64,000 nt of DNA from Hormiphora californensis (GCA_020137815.1 CM035359.1:7618882-7682881); one strand, 5' to 3'. Positions 25,574 through 36,254 are shown, counted from the first letter of the stretch. The notes: a model not told the origin generated them from the sequence alone. Translations and numbers: made by a program.

Positions 25574-28066
25574 AAAGTTATACACAGAACACGCATAGGC
25601 ACTTTCAACTGCAGAACACTCCGAACAGCTGACAAAGTCAGCGAGCTGGCTTATCAATTCTCTAAACATGGTATTGGTCTTTTGGGTATTCAGGAGCACC
25701 GAATTGTCCATCCAGAGACTGTTAAGAGAACCCAGGCTGGGCCAGACTCAATCCTATTAACATCGACAGCCTGGCGGAATAGTAATGGAGCGTCTGTTGG
25801 AGGGGTCGGAATCTTAATGGGGACCAATGCATCGAAGCTCATTGTTGAGACAAGAGTGGTTTCTAATCGGATCCTGGCCGTCACCTTCGCCGGCAATCCC
25901 AAGCTAACGCTTGTTACCGTATACTCACCGACAGAGGGTGCCGAATTTGATGAAGTAGAACAGTTCCATAACGAGCTAAGAGAATATCTACACGAAGTAC
26001 CTGCTCACAATCTCCTGATTGTTTGTGGCGACTTCAACGCTCGCCTTGGTTGGGAAGGAACTAGTTCTGGATGGTACTATCATCGTACCACCAGCCGTAA
26101 CGGTGTCCTTCTGAAGGAAACTATGGAGGAAACCAACTTGGAGGCCACCAACATTAGATTCCGGAAGAAGAAGAGTCGTTTGTGGACATTCCTGTCGGAC
26201 GGGACACAGCGGAAGGCCACCCTGGATTATATACTAATAAGGAAGAAATGGAGGAATAGTATTAAGGACACCACGACGTCCGAGGCGTTAAGCTCCCTTG
26301 GATCTGATCATCGGTTGCTTATCGCCAAGGTCAAACTCACCCTACGGAAGAGGAAGACTCTGCCAGGAAGACCGAATCTCGACTATGGTCCTCTCAGAAC
26401 CGACCCGGACCTGAGGGATCGTTTCTCTGTTGAGGTTCACAACCGATTTTCCTGTCTAGCATCTACTGCTGAAGACGACCCAACTACGAACTATGGTCAC
26501 TTCATTAGCGCAGTACAGGAAACGAGTAAAGCTCTCCTTGGGAAGAAGCGAAAACGTCTGAAAGACGTTGTGGCAGAGGATTATAGAGTTAAGCGAGTGA
26601 GGACAGAGTTGGAGTGCGCCAGTAAGGAGTATCACGAAGCACCAGACGAGAGGACGAGGACCAGAGTAAATAGGGCGAAGGAGGGGCTATCGGGGGCCTA
26701 TGGAGAGGTTGAGTCGGAGATTATTGAGGGTAAGATTAGGAGGGTAGAGGATGCTGCTAGGAATGCTAAGTCACGAGAAGTTTGGAGGATAGTTAACGAG
26801 GTCTCTGGTAGAAACCTGAGGACAGCTAGTCAGTTGGAGGGGGGCTCACCGGAAGAGAGGAATGATATATGGTTGAATCACTTCCGAACCCTACTAGGGT
26901 CTACACCATCAGGGTCATCAGACACGGAAGTCGAACAGCTCTTCCCCCCGGCGGACATCTTCACTGGCAGCTTCACTCTTGAGGAATATCAGAGGGCCAA
27001 GAAGAGGATTAAGGAGGGGAAGGCTTATGGGGATGACAGCATCCCTCCTGAGGTTCTGAAAAGGTGTGATCTGGATGAGATAGTGTTGGGGTTTTGTAAC
27101 GGTGCTTTAGAAGGTAAAGGTATTCCAGAACAATGGACAGTGAGTAACATCATTCCTGTCCCGAAGAAGGGCGACCTGTCCAAGCCTGGGAACTACCGTG
27201 GTATTGCACTGACTTCAATAGTTGCTAAAACGTTGAACAGGATGCTACTACATCGCATCCGGCCCTACATTGAGACTAAACTCCTTGACTCCCAGAACGG
27301 ATTCCGAGAGGGACGCTCAACCACCAGTCACATCTTAACACTGAGGAGGATACTGGAGGGTGCGAGGAGGAAACAACTCCCGGTAGCCATGGCTTTCATC
27401 GACTTTGTTAAAGCGTTTGATAGTATCAACCGTTCCAGCCTGATCAAAATCTTAAGGGCATACGGCATACCAGATGCGATCGTCGATCTTATCCAATGGC
27501 TCTACACTAACACCAAAGCGCAAATCCTTACAGCTGACGGCGTTACTGCTATATTTGAGATCGTGGCTGGTGTCTTACAAGGCGACACATTGGCCCCGTA
27601 TCTCTTTATCATAGTGCTGGACTATTGCTTACGGATAGCACTCAGTAGACACCCGGAGATCGGTTTCACTCTGAGACCTGCTAGGAGTAGGAGAGTTGGG
27701 GCATCCAGAGTTACTGACACTGGCTTCGCGGACGACGTGGCCCTGCTGGCAAACTCGGTTGAGGAGTTAGGGGTTTTACTTCGTGAGGTTGAAACGGTAT
27801 GTAAGGAGGTTGGTCTGGCTATTAACCAGAACAAAACGGAGCTCATAGTGGAGAACATCCCAGATCCAGAGCTGACACTCCACAAAGTCCTCCTTTGGGA
27901 GCCTACTCACGGTCAATGTAAACGTGGCAGGCCCTCGAAAACCTTTGTAGATGTTCTACGGCAAGATACGGGTCTGAGAGACGTGAAGGAGATAGCTTCA
28001 GTTATGGAGGAACGTGATGCGTGGAGAAAACTTGTTCAAGGCGTTCGGGAATTCCACCCGCCTTAA
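25562..28066 (+). CDS. LINE endonuclease-reverse transcriptase, internally deleted
   Basis: 834 codons are open from the flanking minisatellite through the element to TAA. The first four codons belong to the minisatellite and there is no element ATG. The endonuclease is intact across the site where copy 1 is frameshifted (TQAGPDSILLTSTAWRN). The reverse transcriptase core is intact, with AFIDFVKAFDSI and FADD at 27725-27736. After VENIPDPE the sequence jumps to LTLHKVLLWEP, losing 141 residues present in copy 1, including the YGCETWSLT segment. The loss joins two GAGC-containing short homologies. The protein probably could not support normal retrotransposition. Confidence 0.85.
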   Translation: MTTDKVIHRTRIGTFNCRTLRTADKVSELAYQFSKHGIGLLGIQEHRIVHPETVKRTQAGPDSILLTSTAWRNSNGASVGGVGILMGTNASKLIVETRVVSNRILAVTFAGNPKLTLVTVYSPTEGAEFDEVEQFHNELREYLHEVPAHNLLIVCGDFNARLGWEGTSSGWYYHRTTSRNGVLLKETMEETNLEATNIRFRKKKSRLWTFLSDGTQRKATLDYILIRKKWRNSIKDTTTSEALSSLGSDHRLLIAKVKLTLRKRKTLPGRPNLDYGPLRTDPDLRDRFSVEVHNRFSCLASTAEDDPTTNYGHFISAVQETSKALLGKKRKRLKDVVAEDYRVKRVRTELECASKEYHEAPDERTRTRVNRAKEGLSGAYGEVESEIIEGKIRRVEDAARNAKSREVWRIVNEVSGRNLRTASQLEGGSPEERNDIWLNHFRTLLGSTPSGSSDTEVEQLFPPADIFTGSFTLEEYQRAKKRIKEGKAYGDDSIPPEVLKRCDLDEIVLGFCNGALEGKGIPEQWTVSNIIPVPKKGDLSKPGNYRGIALTSIVAKTLNRMLLHRIRPYIETKLLDSQNGFREGRSTTSHILTLRRILEGARRKQLPVAMAFIDFVKAFDSINRSSLIKILRAYGIPDAIVDLIQWLYTNTKAQILTADGVTAIFEIVAGVLQGDTLAPYLFIIVLDYCLRIALSRHPEIGFTLRPARSRRVGASRVTDTGFADDVALLANSVEELGVLLREVETVCKEVGLAINQNKTELIVENIPDPELTLHKVLLWEPTHGQCKRGRPSKTFVDVLRQDTGLRDVKEIASVMEERDAWRKLVQGVREFHPP

Positions 28067-28086
28067 GTCAAGTAAGTAAGTAAGTC
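25574..28086 (+). mobile_element. RTE-like non-LTR retrotransposon, copy 2
   Basis: Begins at AAAGTTATACACAGAAC, which lies inside the first codons of copy 1, and ends with TAA plus GTCAAGTAAGTAAGTAAG. It is inserted in a GACTACTGATATAGTT minisatellite present on both sides. It lacks the start codon of copy 1, so 5' truncation is minimal. An in-frame 423-bp deletion removes most of the region after the reverse transcriptase. By eye the two copies differ mainly at third codon positions. Confidence 0.85.
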
Positions 28087-28209
28087 AAGACTGATATGGC
28101 TGACTACTGATATAGTTGACTACTGATATAGTTGACTACTGATATATAGTTGACTACTGATATAGTTGACTACTGATATAGTTGACTACTGATATAGTTG
28201 ACTACTGAT
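28087..28209. repeat. 16-bp minisatellite, right part
   Basis: About seven units of GACTACTGATATAGTT, one of them expanded by ATA. Confidence 0.9.
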
Positions 28210-29082
28210 GACAAAACAGGCCATTTCACAGGTGGTCACGCACAGCAATAATTGACACGGGGGCAGGTTGTTGTATCATGTGTCCTAATCACGTTTATTG
28301 TCAGAGAGTGAGTCGTGTGACGTGCAATATCTCCTCTATTATGGCCCTGTTTGACTGGGTGGCTAATGAGTCGGCGTAAAAGTGTCAAAGTGATGATATA
28401 TATATATATGCACTGAATAACTGTATCAGAATGACAAAACCTAATGTGACATTATACGTTGCAAGTTGTGTCGATGACAGCGATCAGAATATTAGGACAC
28501 GGAATACGTAATGAAAATCAATTAAACTCCACACTTAGCACTTCACCACCAGAGCTGCACACAATTAGGACCAGAGCTGTGGGAAAAGGATCATAATGCA
28601 CTGACTCCATTATAACATGTATAACAAATCTGTGTTGACATCATTCGACGATTTGATCTAGTATTCATGATAATTATGTTGTTCTTACTCTATAACTAAG
28701 AAACATACGACTGGGTACTGACGTGGGTTTATTAAAAGATTGGTGTCAATCAGTCTCTGTGAAGGAGTTAATAGTTCACTAAATTAGGATATATCAGAGA
28801 CCTATATAGGTTCCCTAACAATGGCCCTAGATCAAAAGATCTTGAGCTATTGGTCTACACGAGGGTTCGAGACGAAAAGTTAATTTAGCCGGAAATGGGA
28901 GATTACAACAAATTATAGGCCACAATTATTGGCCACATTAAATGATCTTATATTAAATATCGCGGACAAATTATATGATCGGTTCTCCATAGACATGCAC
29001 ACATACTTTCCCAGAATCTCAGCTGTGAAGTGAAAAAGAAGTTAGAAGAGCAATGTAGGTACAATGGTACCAAGGTTAAACC
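28210..29082. other. Noncoding
   Basis: No gene recognised. Probably the continuing intron or flank of the minus-strand gene whose first exon is at 30924-30794. A candidate acceptor (TTTTTCACTTCACAG on the minus strand near 29018) would lead straight to a stop. Confidence 0.35.
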
Positions 29083-29090
29083 CCTAAAAT

Positions 29091-30774
29091 GGGGGGGGCC
29101 AACGCTCATTTTTTATATATTTTTATATATTTTATATACCTTTTTTTTGGGAAAAAAAAACATAATTTTTTATATATATAAAATATATAAAAATATATAA
29201 AAATACATATGAATATATAAAAATATATAAAAAATATATAAAAAATATATAAAAATATATAAAAAATTGTGCCGAAAGTGTGAAAACAGAAAGCTGTTTT
29301 TCGCCATAGCGGGATCAAATATCATTCAATTGATCTCAAACTTGGTCAGCATCTTCATCTAGATAATCCTGATGATTTTCCGTCATCAATGTGACGTTTG
29401 TAACATCGTGACGTCGCGTCAATAACGTCATGACGTCAAAATGACGTCAAAAATGATTTGTTTTTTTAGTTTCGCGATCCCAACCTCTCTTCACCAGTTC
29501 TAGTACAGTCGGACCCCGATTTAGGGGCCCCCGATTTAGGGGCACCCCGATTTAGGGACAGGATTTTTTTCCCCCAAAAATTTTTTGAATTTTTTTTGTG
29601 AAATTTTTTGTGAAATTTTTTTGAAAATTTTTCAAAAAGATACCAGCCACGTCCGAATCGTGTTTCGAATCAGTGAATCTTATCGCATGTCCTGCTGCTA
29701 ATTAGACGGTTGTCGCTTCGGAACGAACTGATACGTGATCCACATGGGGCCATTGAATCACAAGTTCACCAAGCGTCAAAATTTCGATTCGATGGGGATC
29801 ACGTTTCGATTCGTTCCGAACCGTCTAATTAGCAGCAGGAGATGCGATAAGATGCACCGATTCGATACGCGATTCGGACGTGGCTGGCATACCTTTAAAA
29901 AATTTTAAAATATTTTTGCAAAATTTTACAGTACGATTGTCAATGCTTTGATCGGTGCTCCCCATAAATTTTGAGAGAAAAAGTTATTTTGAAATTTTGA
30001 TACTTCCTCACCCGCTTAGGGTGCCCCGATTCGGCATGGTATCACGTATCGGTTCGTTTGGAATCCACTAATTAGACAGGACATCCAGTAAGCTGCACCG
30101 ATTCGAAACACAAATCGGACGGGCTGGTATAACTTAGAAAATTTTTAACATTTTTTTGAAAAAAAACTATTTTATATTTTTCTATTTCTAATCAGAAATG
30201 ATGATGTCATCAATACATGAATATTGCATATAACAGTTAGAGGTGTCTTTAGTCTTAATAATATAGCATTTTGGGCATAAAATAGGTTTTTATGGGCTAA
30301 ATATGGCTCACCCCGATTTAGTGGACACCCCGATTTAGTGGACAAGACCCTTTCCCCCGAGGGTGTCCCTAAATCGGGGTCCGACTGTACATCTGCACGG
30401 ATCAACATACAAAAAATGATTGAAATCACACCAAAACTGGTAGATATTATTAGGCCGGAACCTCTCTTCACCAGTTCTACTTTTGACAGTGCATAATTCA
30501 CTTTTGAACACATTCTCAATTATGTAAAACAGCTATCACCCTCTCAAACACTTAAATTAACTCTATGAAACATATTCAAGTGAACAATAGATGAAAATAA
30601 TCCCCTTTTTTGAAAGTAAAAGGGGTGAAAAAAGGGTTTATTTTATATATTTTTATATATTTTTTATATAACTTTATATATTTTTATATATTTTATATAT
30701 TTTTATATATTTTTATATATATATAAAAAATTCCAAAATTAAGGAAATATATAAAAAATTCGTTGGCCCCCCCC
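29091..30774. mobile_element. 1.68-kb G-run TIR element, 8-bp TSD, non-coding
   Basis: Direct repeats CCTAAAAT at 29083-29090 and 30775-30782 flank an element with termini GGGGGGGGCCAACG and the exact inverse CGTTGGCCCCCCCC. Next to both ends lie long AT-rich TTTTTATATAT arrays (29104-29270 and 30637-30760) in inverted arrangement. There is no open frame of note. The G-run termini, 8-bp target duplication and dense subterminal repeats match the layout of the element at 5794-8182, so both may use the same transposase class. A pogo-like MITE (29504-30389) is nested inside. The boundary is slightly ambiguous because the C-run on the right is ten bases; the symmetric choice is given. Confidence 0.7.
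29504..30389. mobile_element. Pogo/Tigger-like element, copy C (nested)
   Basis: Starts TACAGTCGGACCCCGATTTA and ends TAAATCGGGGTCCGACTGTA, perfect 20-bp inverted repeats including the TA duplication. At 886 bp it is longer than copies A and B. The interior contains an extended imperfect palindrome around 29640-29890 and a third related segment at 30020-30130, but no transposase frame. It is inserted within the G-run element, so it is the younger of the two. Confidence 0.85.
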
Positions 30775-30793
30775 CCTAAAATCCCCCTAATAC

Positions 30794-30924
30794 CTGTGTG
30801 GTGGTTCGGGCGGTGGAAGTTTTAAGGGGGGTGGCCGTTTCCGCTGTTTCCGTTTTCCTTTTTTCTTCTTCTTGGGACTGGGAAGATATCCCTGGGATTC
30901 AGAGTGACCTACTGTCCAATCCAT
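30794..30924 (-). CDS. First exon of unknown Lys/Pro-rich protein
   Basis: Minus-strand ATG in good context (CCAACATGG), then 43 codons to donor GTATTAG. The peptide starts MDWTVGHSESQGYLPSPK and continues with a dense Lys/Arg block and PPPEPP, suggesting a nuclear or nucleolar localisation signal. The intron begins 11 bases before the target duplication of the 29091-30774 element. The next exon was not resolved. Splicing to the nearest acceptor near 29018 would end the protein after about 44 residues. Confidence 0.45.
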
Positions 30925-31020
30925 GTTGGCGAGGGATACCCGACGAGTCATTATTATATCGACTTAAAACATGTGTTAGGTGAAAAGCCAAGAAACTAGA
31001 AAATTTATAAAGAAATGGCC

Positions 31021-31113
31021 GAGATTGAGATTGAGAGTAAGAGAGGGAGAGTAAGAGAGGGAGAGTAAGAAAGGGAAAGTAAGAGAGTGAGAGTAAGAGA
31101 GAGAGAGAGAGAG

Positions 31114-31158
<45 letters not shown>

Positions 31159-31170
31159 AGAGAGGAGAGA
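31021..31170. repeat. GA-rich microsatellite
   Basis: AGTAAGAGAGGGAG units followed by GA and GAGAGAAGA tracts. Confidence 0.9.
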
Positions 31171-31934
31171 GATGAGAGAAGAGGCTATGCTAGCAGTGAC
31201 ACGCTAGAGCAGAGCTACGATGAGAGAAATAAAAAGAGACCAGACGACTAAGACGCGAGTAAGACGTCGTCCCTAAGGATGAGCTTAGCTTCCGATGGAG
31301 CGGTCCGCCGGCGGCTGCTCCAGCGCCGCTTCTCTCGTGCTCTCGTCGCCCTTCTCTCCCTCTCTCTCTATCTTATATCCCGCCTGACTCTCTCCCCTCT
31401 CTATCTTGCTTTGCGCCCTCTTCTCCTCTCTCCTCTGCTCTCTCCTCTGCTCGATCGAGGAGAGAGAGAGATAAAGATATCAAATAAGACCACATTTTTT
31501 ATTTGATTGTGGTCGGAAGCGGAAAGCATGGCGGTCGGAAGTCTCTACTAGAAACATCCCATCTGTGGTTTATCAAAAGAACACGTCACATACCAACAGT
31601 AGACTACAATTCAAAAACTAGTTAACAAGGCAAACAAAACCTTAGCTCATTTAAAATGAGTTAAATGAGTCATTTTATAGCAAACGTCTTAGAGTTGCCT
31701 TACTCGACCCTGTTTTACAAATTTAAAGGAGAACGTAACAAAGGCAGAGAGGAGCGGCACAGTCAGTAAGAACGACAACCAGTTATATAAAGTTCTCAGC
31801 TTATTGCTACTAATCGATTTAACCTATACACACTTTTCTGAGGAATTAAGTTATTCAAAGGAGGCCGCTAAAGTGCTCAACCCCAATTTAACACCCAACC
31901 AACCACCACACCCTAACTGTTACCCACCCGTTAC
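31171..31934. other. Noncoding, GC-rich patch
   Basis: A plus-strand ATG frame at 31279-31506 begins in a GC-rich stretch (CGGTCCGCCGGCGGCTG) but dissolves into CT-rich sequence and is probably not coding. The GC-rich patch may be a promoter. Confidence 0.3.
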
Positions 31935-32261
31935 TTACATGATAATGTCAGCAGTGTGGAATGAGTCATTGGTTGCCAGGGACAACGCATCTTCGGCCGC
32001 AGCAACGAGAACTTGTTTAGCCCGGTACCCCAACAGGAGGGATAGTAGCCGCTCTTTTCCCGCCTGAAATAGGAAGTGTGAGATGAAATGCGTTAAAGAT
32101 GAATGACGCCGACTATTTTAGTTCTAGCTACAATTATTGTAAAAATGTGCAGAAGATTTACCGCAATAAGTAGAGCACGGTTTTCGATAATAGTTTGAAT
32201 GATGTTTCCAGGCATTTTGAAGGCTTTTATCGAATTGTTCAGAGTCTCAGACAATTCATAA
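31935..32261 (-). CDS. Two 3' exons of an unknown helical protein
   Basis: Exon 32261-32162 (acceptor ATTTGCATAG, donor GTAAAT) and exon 32063-31935 (acceptor CCTATTTCAG) join in phase 0 and read to TAA. An alternative donor GTAAGT lies at the ATG just before that stop. The sequence reads YELSETLNNSIKAFKMPG and then AGKERLLSLLLGYRAKQ, predicted amphipathic helices. The exons could be the end of the large gene at 36210-32867, but a phase mismatch means at least one further exon would be needed. No family is recognised. Confidence 0.45.
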
Positions 32262-32866
32262 CTATGCAAATAAAGCTTGAAAAGGTTTGAAACAAATCAG
32301 GGCAATCTTTATGAGGAGATATAGTGCGGGTATGTGTTGTAGCTAGTAAAACCTAACAAATAACATAATATAATATTCGGATGACGGGGCATCTACTCTG
32401 CAACTACAACTCTCAGAACAAATATATAGGTTCTCACATTTAATACCAGAAATAGCCTATATATTGGATGAACCACAGTTAACTAACGGAAGAGCCCAAT
32501 GGAAATGGTAAGCTTTACATATTGCCGAGAATAGGAGAGAGCATTCGAGCTATGAGTGGAAAGAGAGAGAGATGAGTAGACAGAGAGAATTGGATAGACA
32601 GAGAGACCTGGTTAGAAAGAGAGTAATGGTTAGACAAAGATGATTAGGGAGACAGAAACGACATATAAGGAATGACTCCAAAAAAGAAAGATGCGAGACC
32701 CGTACAATAACTGTCCACATGCTATGACATAATTTATATACCACTTATCAGCTCGTTATGAAGGACTTGGTACTTAGAGTTTACACAGTACCCCGACACA
32801 CCTACTACATCTGAAAGTACTTAAATCATCATGGCACAAACACTGTCATGAAACGGACATCATTGA
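32262..32866. other. Noncoding, GA/GACA-rich
   Basis: Imperfect GAGAGAGATGAGTAGACAGAGAG motifs around 32560-32640. No exon recognised. Confidence 0.4.
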
Positions 32867-35800
32867 TCATCTTGCAATTCGGTGCAGAAAAAATAGTGGA
32901 AGAAAGGCCTGGAAATATGCATGTCCACACGATAAAAAAGGTACTAAAAGGGGTACTATAATAAAAAGTGATGTATAGCTGTGATGTACCCTAAGATGAG
33001 ATTTCTTGGTGGGAGTAAAGACATCAGGTGTGTAAACTGGCGTACTGCAAGTAGACCCCGGGTCCTCCTCAAGTGGGGCATTGTGTCCCCGCAATAGCGG
33101 GCCAATGTATCTTGGAGGTGATTCGGGTGTCCCGGAAGAGAAGGAAGGGGAGGATGAAAGGGGGAACAACTCCGGGGAATCAAATGGTGAGCCAGTTTGG
33201 TGTTTTGGTGGTTCTGGTCTCGTTAGAGTTTTAACTTTTATTGGCTGGGAGGGGAGGGTAGAGGCGGGTGTGGGTCGAGGTGGGCCTTCTTTTAATGTTT
33301 GCAACTCCGAAGACGCATCTCTCTTGTTTTCGTTTTTGTGTTCGTATTTACTACTGCAGCTGCTATTGTTTGTCCCAGTCTGCTGAACATCATCATTGTT
33401 GCTAGAACTCCCCTCCGTGGCTCTCTTACTATCCCCGAACCCAAGATGTTCCTTCAAGAAGTGTAGTGGTACAGTTATAACGTTCAGGGAATCCCGCTTC
33501 ATCCTGTATAGTAGTGCAGAACTTCCCCTGTGTCCCTCTTCCACGGGCTGGATTCCAACTGCAAATCTGTCAGAGGTTATTGGACCGGTAGGAATTTCAA
33601 TTTCAGGTGTGGGGGTGAACACAACTGGTCGGGAGGGTGCGTGAAGGATGGAGTGAAGATGGAGTCGTGGCGGGGGTTGCGGAGGAATTTCAATCATCTC
33701 CATAGCAACCCCTTCTATGGGAGGTGCAGATGGAATGACACCAGGAACATAAAACTCAGCCCGAATCTTAGCCAGATCCTCATTCAACTGATTCAAATCT
33801 TTCTGATATTGTTCGCTATCCCCACTACTCGTTATATCTGCCTCTACAATCGTATCATCATAACTGTCCTCATCAAATCCGGAGAGAGTGATAACCGGAG
33901 ACAATTCATCCTCGGAATCCTCCTGAACGAACTCTAAAACCTCCTCTAGATTCCCCTCTTTACTGTCTAGTCCCCGGAATCTAACCCGCCGCTTTTTGGT
34001 GACATTGAAGAATTGAGCTTTCCTCCGGGTCGGTTGTTTTATAATGCTACCGGGTGATTTTAGTAGTGGGGCCATGGTAACGGCAGATTCAGACGGTGAC
34101 GTAATAGCAACACCACCTGGTGACGTCATAGCAACGTCAGATACAGGTGTTTCAGCGCTAACAACAGTTTCCATGGTTTCATTAGACTCTAAAGTGGCAA
34201 CACTCTCTTTAGACTGGCTGAGTTGTGAGGTAGCTGCTAGAGGTATTATACAAGGTATAAGATCTGATCCTACTCCAGGCACAATACTATCTTGAACTGT
34301 CACTATGTTTCTCAGATTGTCGGGTAGCATGTCAGACCCAACTCTATCTGAGCTAATGCCCTCTATTATTACAGGTTCTGCAGATTCTGGTTCCACAGAG
34401 GCCACCCTTCCGATCCTCACCCCTCCTTTAGTGGTCACATCAACGTAACACAATCCCATTGAGGGTGATTCAGCAGGGATATCTGGAGATATAGAATCCT
34501 CATCTGACGATGTTAGGATGTTGCTGGATACTTCATCCAGAGTTGTGGGAGACGTCTCATCGGGTGGAGGGGTGTCAACCCGAGGTGAGGTGGGAGGGTC
34601 TGAGATACTGGCAACGGTGACTATCTTAATCCCTTGATTTATCAGAAACTCAACCGATCTCTCTGCGGGTGATGTTGCTCCTTCATCAATAATTTCATCA
34701 TTCTCTGGAGTTACTATTAGGGAGTATTTACCGGGCATCTTGTAAAGAGGACTCTGCGCACTACTCCGTCCATTAGTATCAATCACTAAGACATGATCAT
34801 TAGGGAGTTCCAAGGTGCCGGGCGGTGGTTTGATTGTAGGATCTGATTCAGAGGAGCTAATCTCCAGACTGACTTGACAGATTCCACTTTTAGCGATAAC
34901 CACAACTCCTGCTTTCTTGCTCGTATCATTGAAATCTTTTATTGGACTAGTACTCTGGTCCACTACAGTGATATTCTTCACCTTTACCTCCCGTCTCATA
35001 TCATCCACCTCTCGGCAAATGTAGTTAGCGTAGTAGTTAACTGGGCTATCCCTGGTCAGCTCCACTTGTCTCTCTATCCTGTCCCGGTGAAGTTGGAGAG
35101 AAACCTCACGGAGATTCTGGTATCGGTCCAGGAGGGGCGAGAGTTGGGGTTCCGCTCGGTGAATGGGTGGAAGGCGGATTTCGTGTTCCGAGGGTAGTTG
35201 TGAAACGTCGAACCTTTGAAAAATAGAATAGTACATGTGGTTGGTTTTTCTGTGCAAATTAGAAATTTATGATGAAGTCCTACTAATTCCAAACATTTAA
35301 TAAATTTGAAGCTTTTTTACCTTGATATTCTGCACCGGCCACTGTTGGGACTATGTACTACTCGGTATTTTGACAGAATGTACGCCTCCCTTTCAACAAT
35401 CCTACTAACTCGGGATAGCTCGGCAACAAACTCTGGTTCAACTGTGACCCTCCTGGGAGAGTTATTGGGACCTCTTGTTCTTGGGACACTCTTCTCTAAC
35501 CTGCCAAGAGATTATCATGCTGACTACAAACTTTGTCAAACTCTAGAAATTATGCAACAATAATATTATATGGATTGGTGTTTGAAAATGGGTTGTTTTG
35601 TTCAAACCCATACGGTGCGTGGGGAAACAGGGTCGAGCATGTAGTTACTAGTAATATGCACTACTAGTTGGTGTGGATTATTCTGCTGCTCAAAAGTGTT
35701 CTAATTATAATGGAATAGTGGTTCTTTCTCCAGTGTTGGATCAACCACTAATTACCTCAGATGTCTATAAAGATTTGGCGAACACCCATCTGGTCGAACA

Positions 35801-36210
35801 GATGCACTAGATGGTACTACCTCCATAAAGTGTAACTTCTCCCCTCTGTTATCATACACTCTAACCTGGGCAAGATGATTTCAGTAATTTTCTAGACATT
35901 CCTCAGCTTGCACGTATCTAAGTTTCTCTCTTTCATCAATCAATAGGACTTAGAATCGCAAGAATCATATTCAAATCACACGGTACCTGTTCAAAATTTT
36001 CTTCATCCCACGTGACGATTTTCTTGTCAAGATCAGGTGTAAAATCGCGGGCACTGTGATATTCCGACTGATCAGATCTCCTAAAAATATTTGTGAATAG
36101 TCCATAATAAAAAAGTATTTGAAAGACTGAGAAAATCCGAGGACTTACGTTGATGCAGAGCTCTGTGAGCGCCGGAAAGGTACAATCCATGAAGTAACCC
36201 ATGACGACAT
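32867..36210 (-). CDS. Large disordered protein, unknown (about 890-930 aa)
   Basis: Five minus-strand exons in consistent phase: 36210-36149 (ATG, reads MSSWVTSWIVPFRRSQ), 36080-35987, 35865-35756, 35500-35321 and the long 35213-32867. The donors are GTAAGT, GTACCG, GTAATT and GTAAAA. The long exon ends either at a TGA at 32867 or at a donor GTACAT after 32990; the C-terminal 40 residues after that point are oddly hydrophobic and may be intron. The protein is acidic, rich in Ser/Pro/Thr (many TSP and SSDE motifs), with a short Arg-rich helical segment (REVDDMRREVKVKN) and proline-rich stretches near the end (SAPPIEGV, PPQPPPRLHLH). This fits a scaffold or signalling adaptor. No domain is recognised. 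It diverges from the plus gene at 37141. Confidence 0.6.
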
Positions 36211-36212
36211 GA

Positions 36213-36254
36213 CACTGGTTACCCCTAGTTACAGCACTGGTTACCCTTAGTTAC
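36213..36254. repeat. 20-bp direct repeat at the 5' end of the large gene
   Basis: CACTGGTTACCCCTAGTTAC at 36213-36232 recurs with one change at 36235-36254, starting 3 bases upstream of the minus-strand start codon. Confidence 0.85.

Noticed and set aside
29106-29318. Tyr/Ile-rich minus-strand frame
   Set aside because: Translation of the TTTTTATATAT subterminal array of the G-run element.
31279-31506. Arg-rich then hydrophobic frame
   Set aside because: Begins in a GC-rich patch and continues through CT-rich repeat sequence; no splice or domain support.
32867-32990. Hydrophobic C-terminal segment of the large minus-strand protein as a membrane anchor
   Set aside because: It follows a plausible donor (GTACATC) and is more likely intron read-through; not claimed as a domain.
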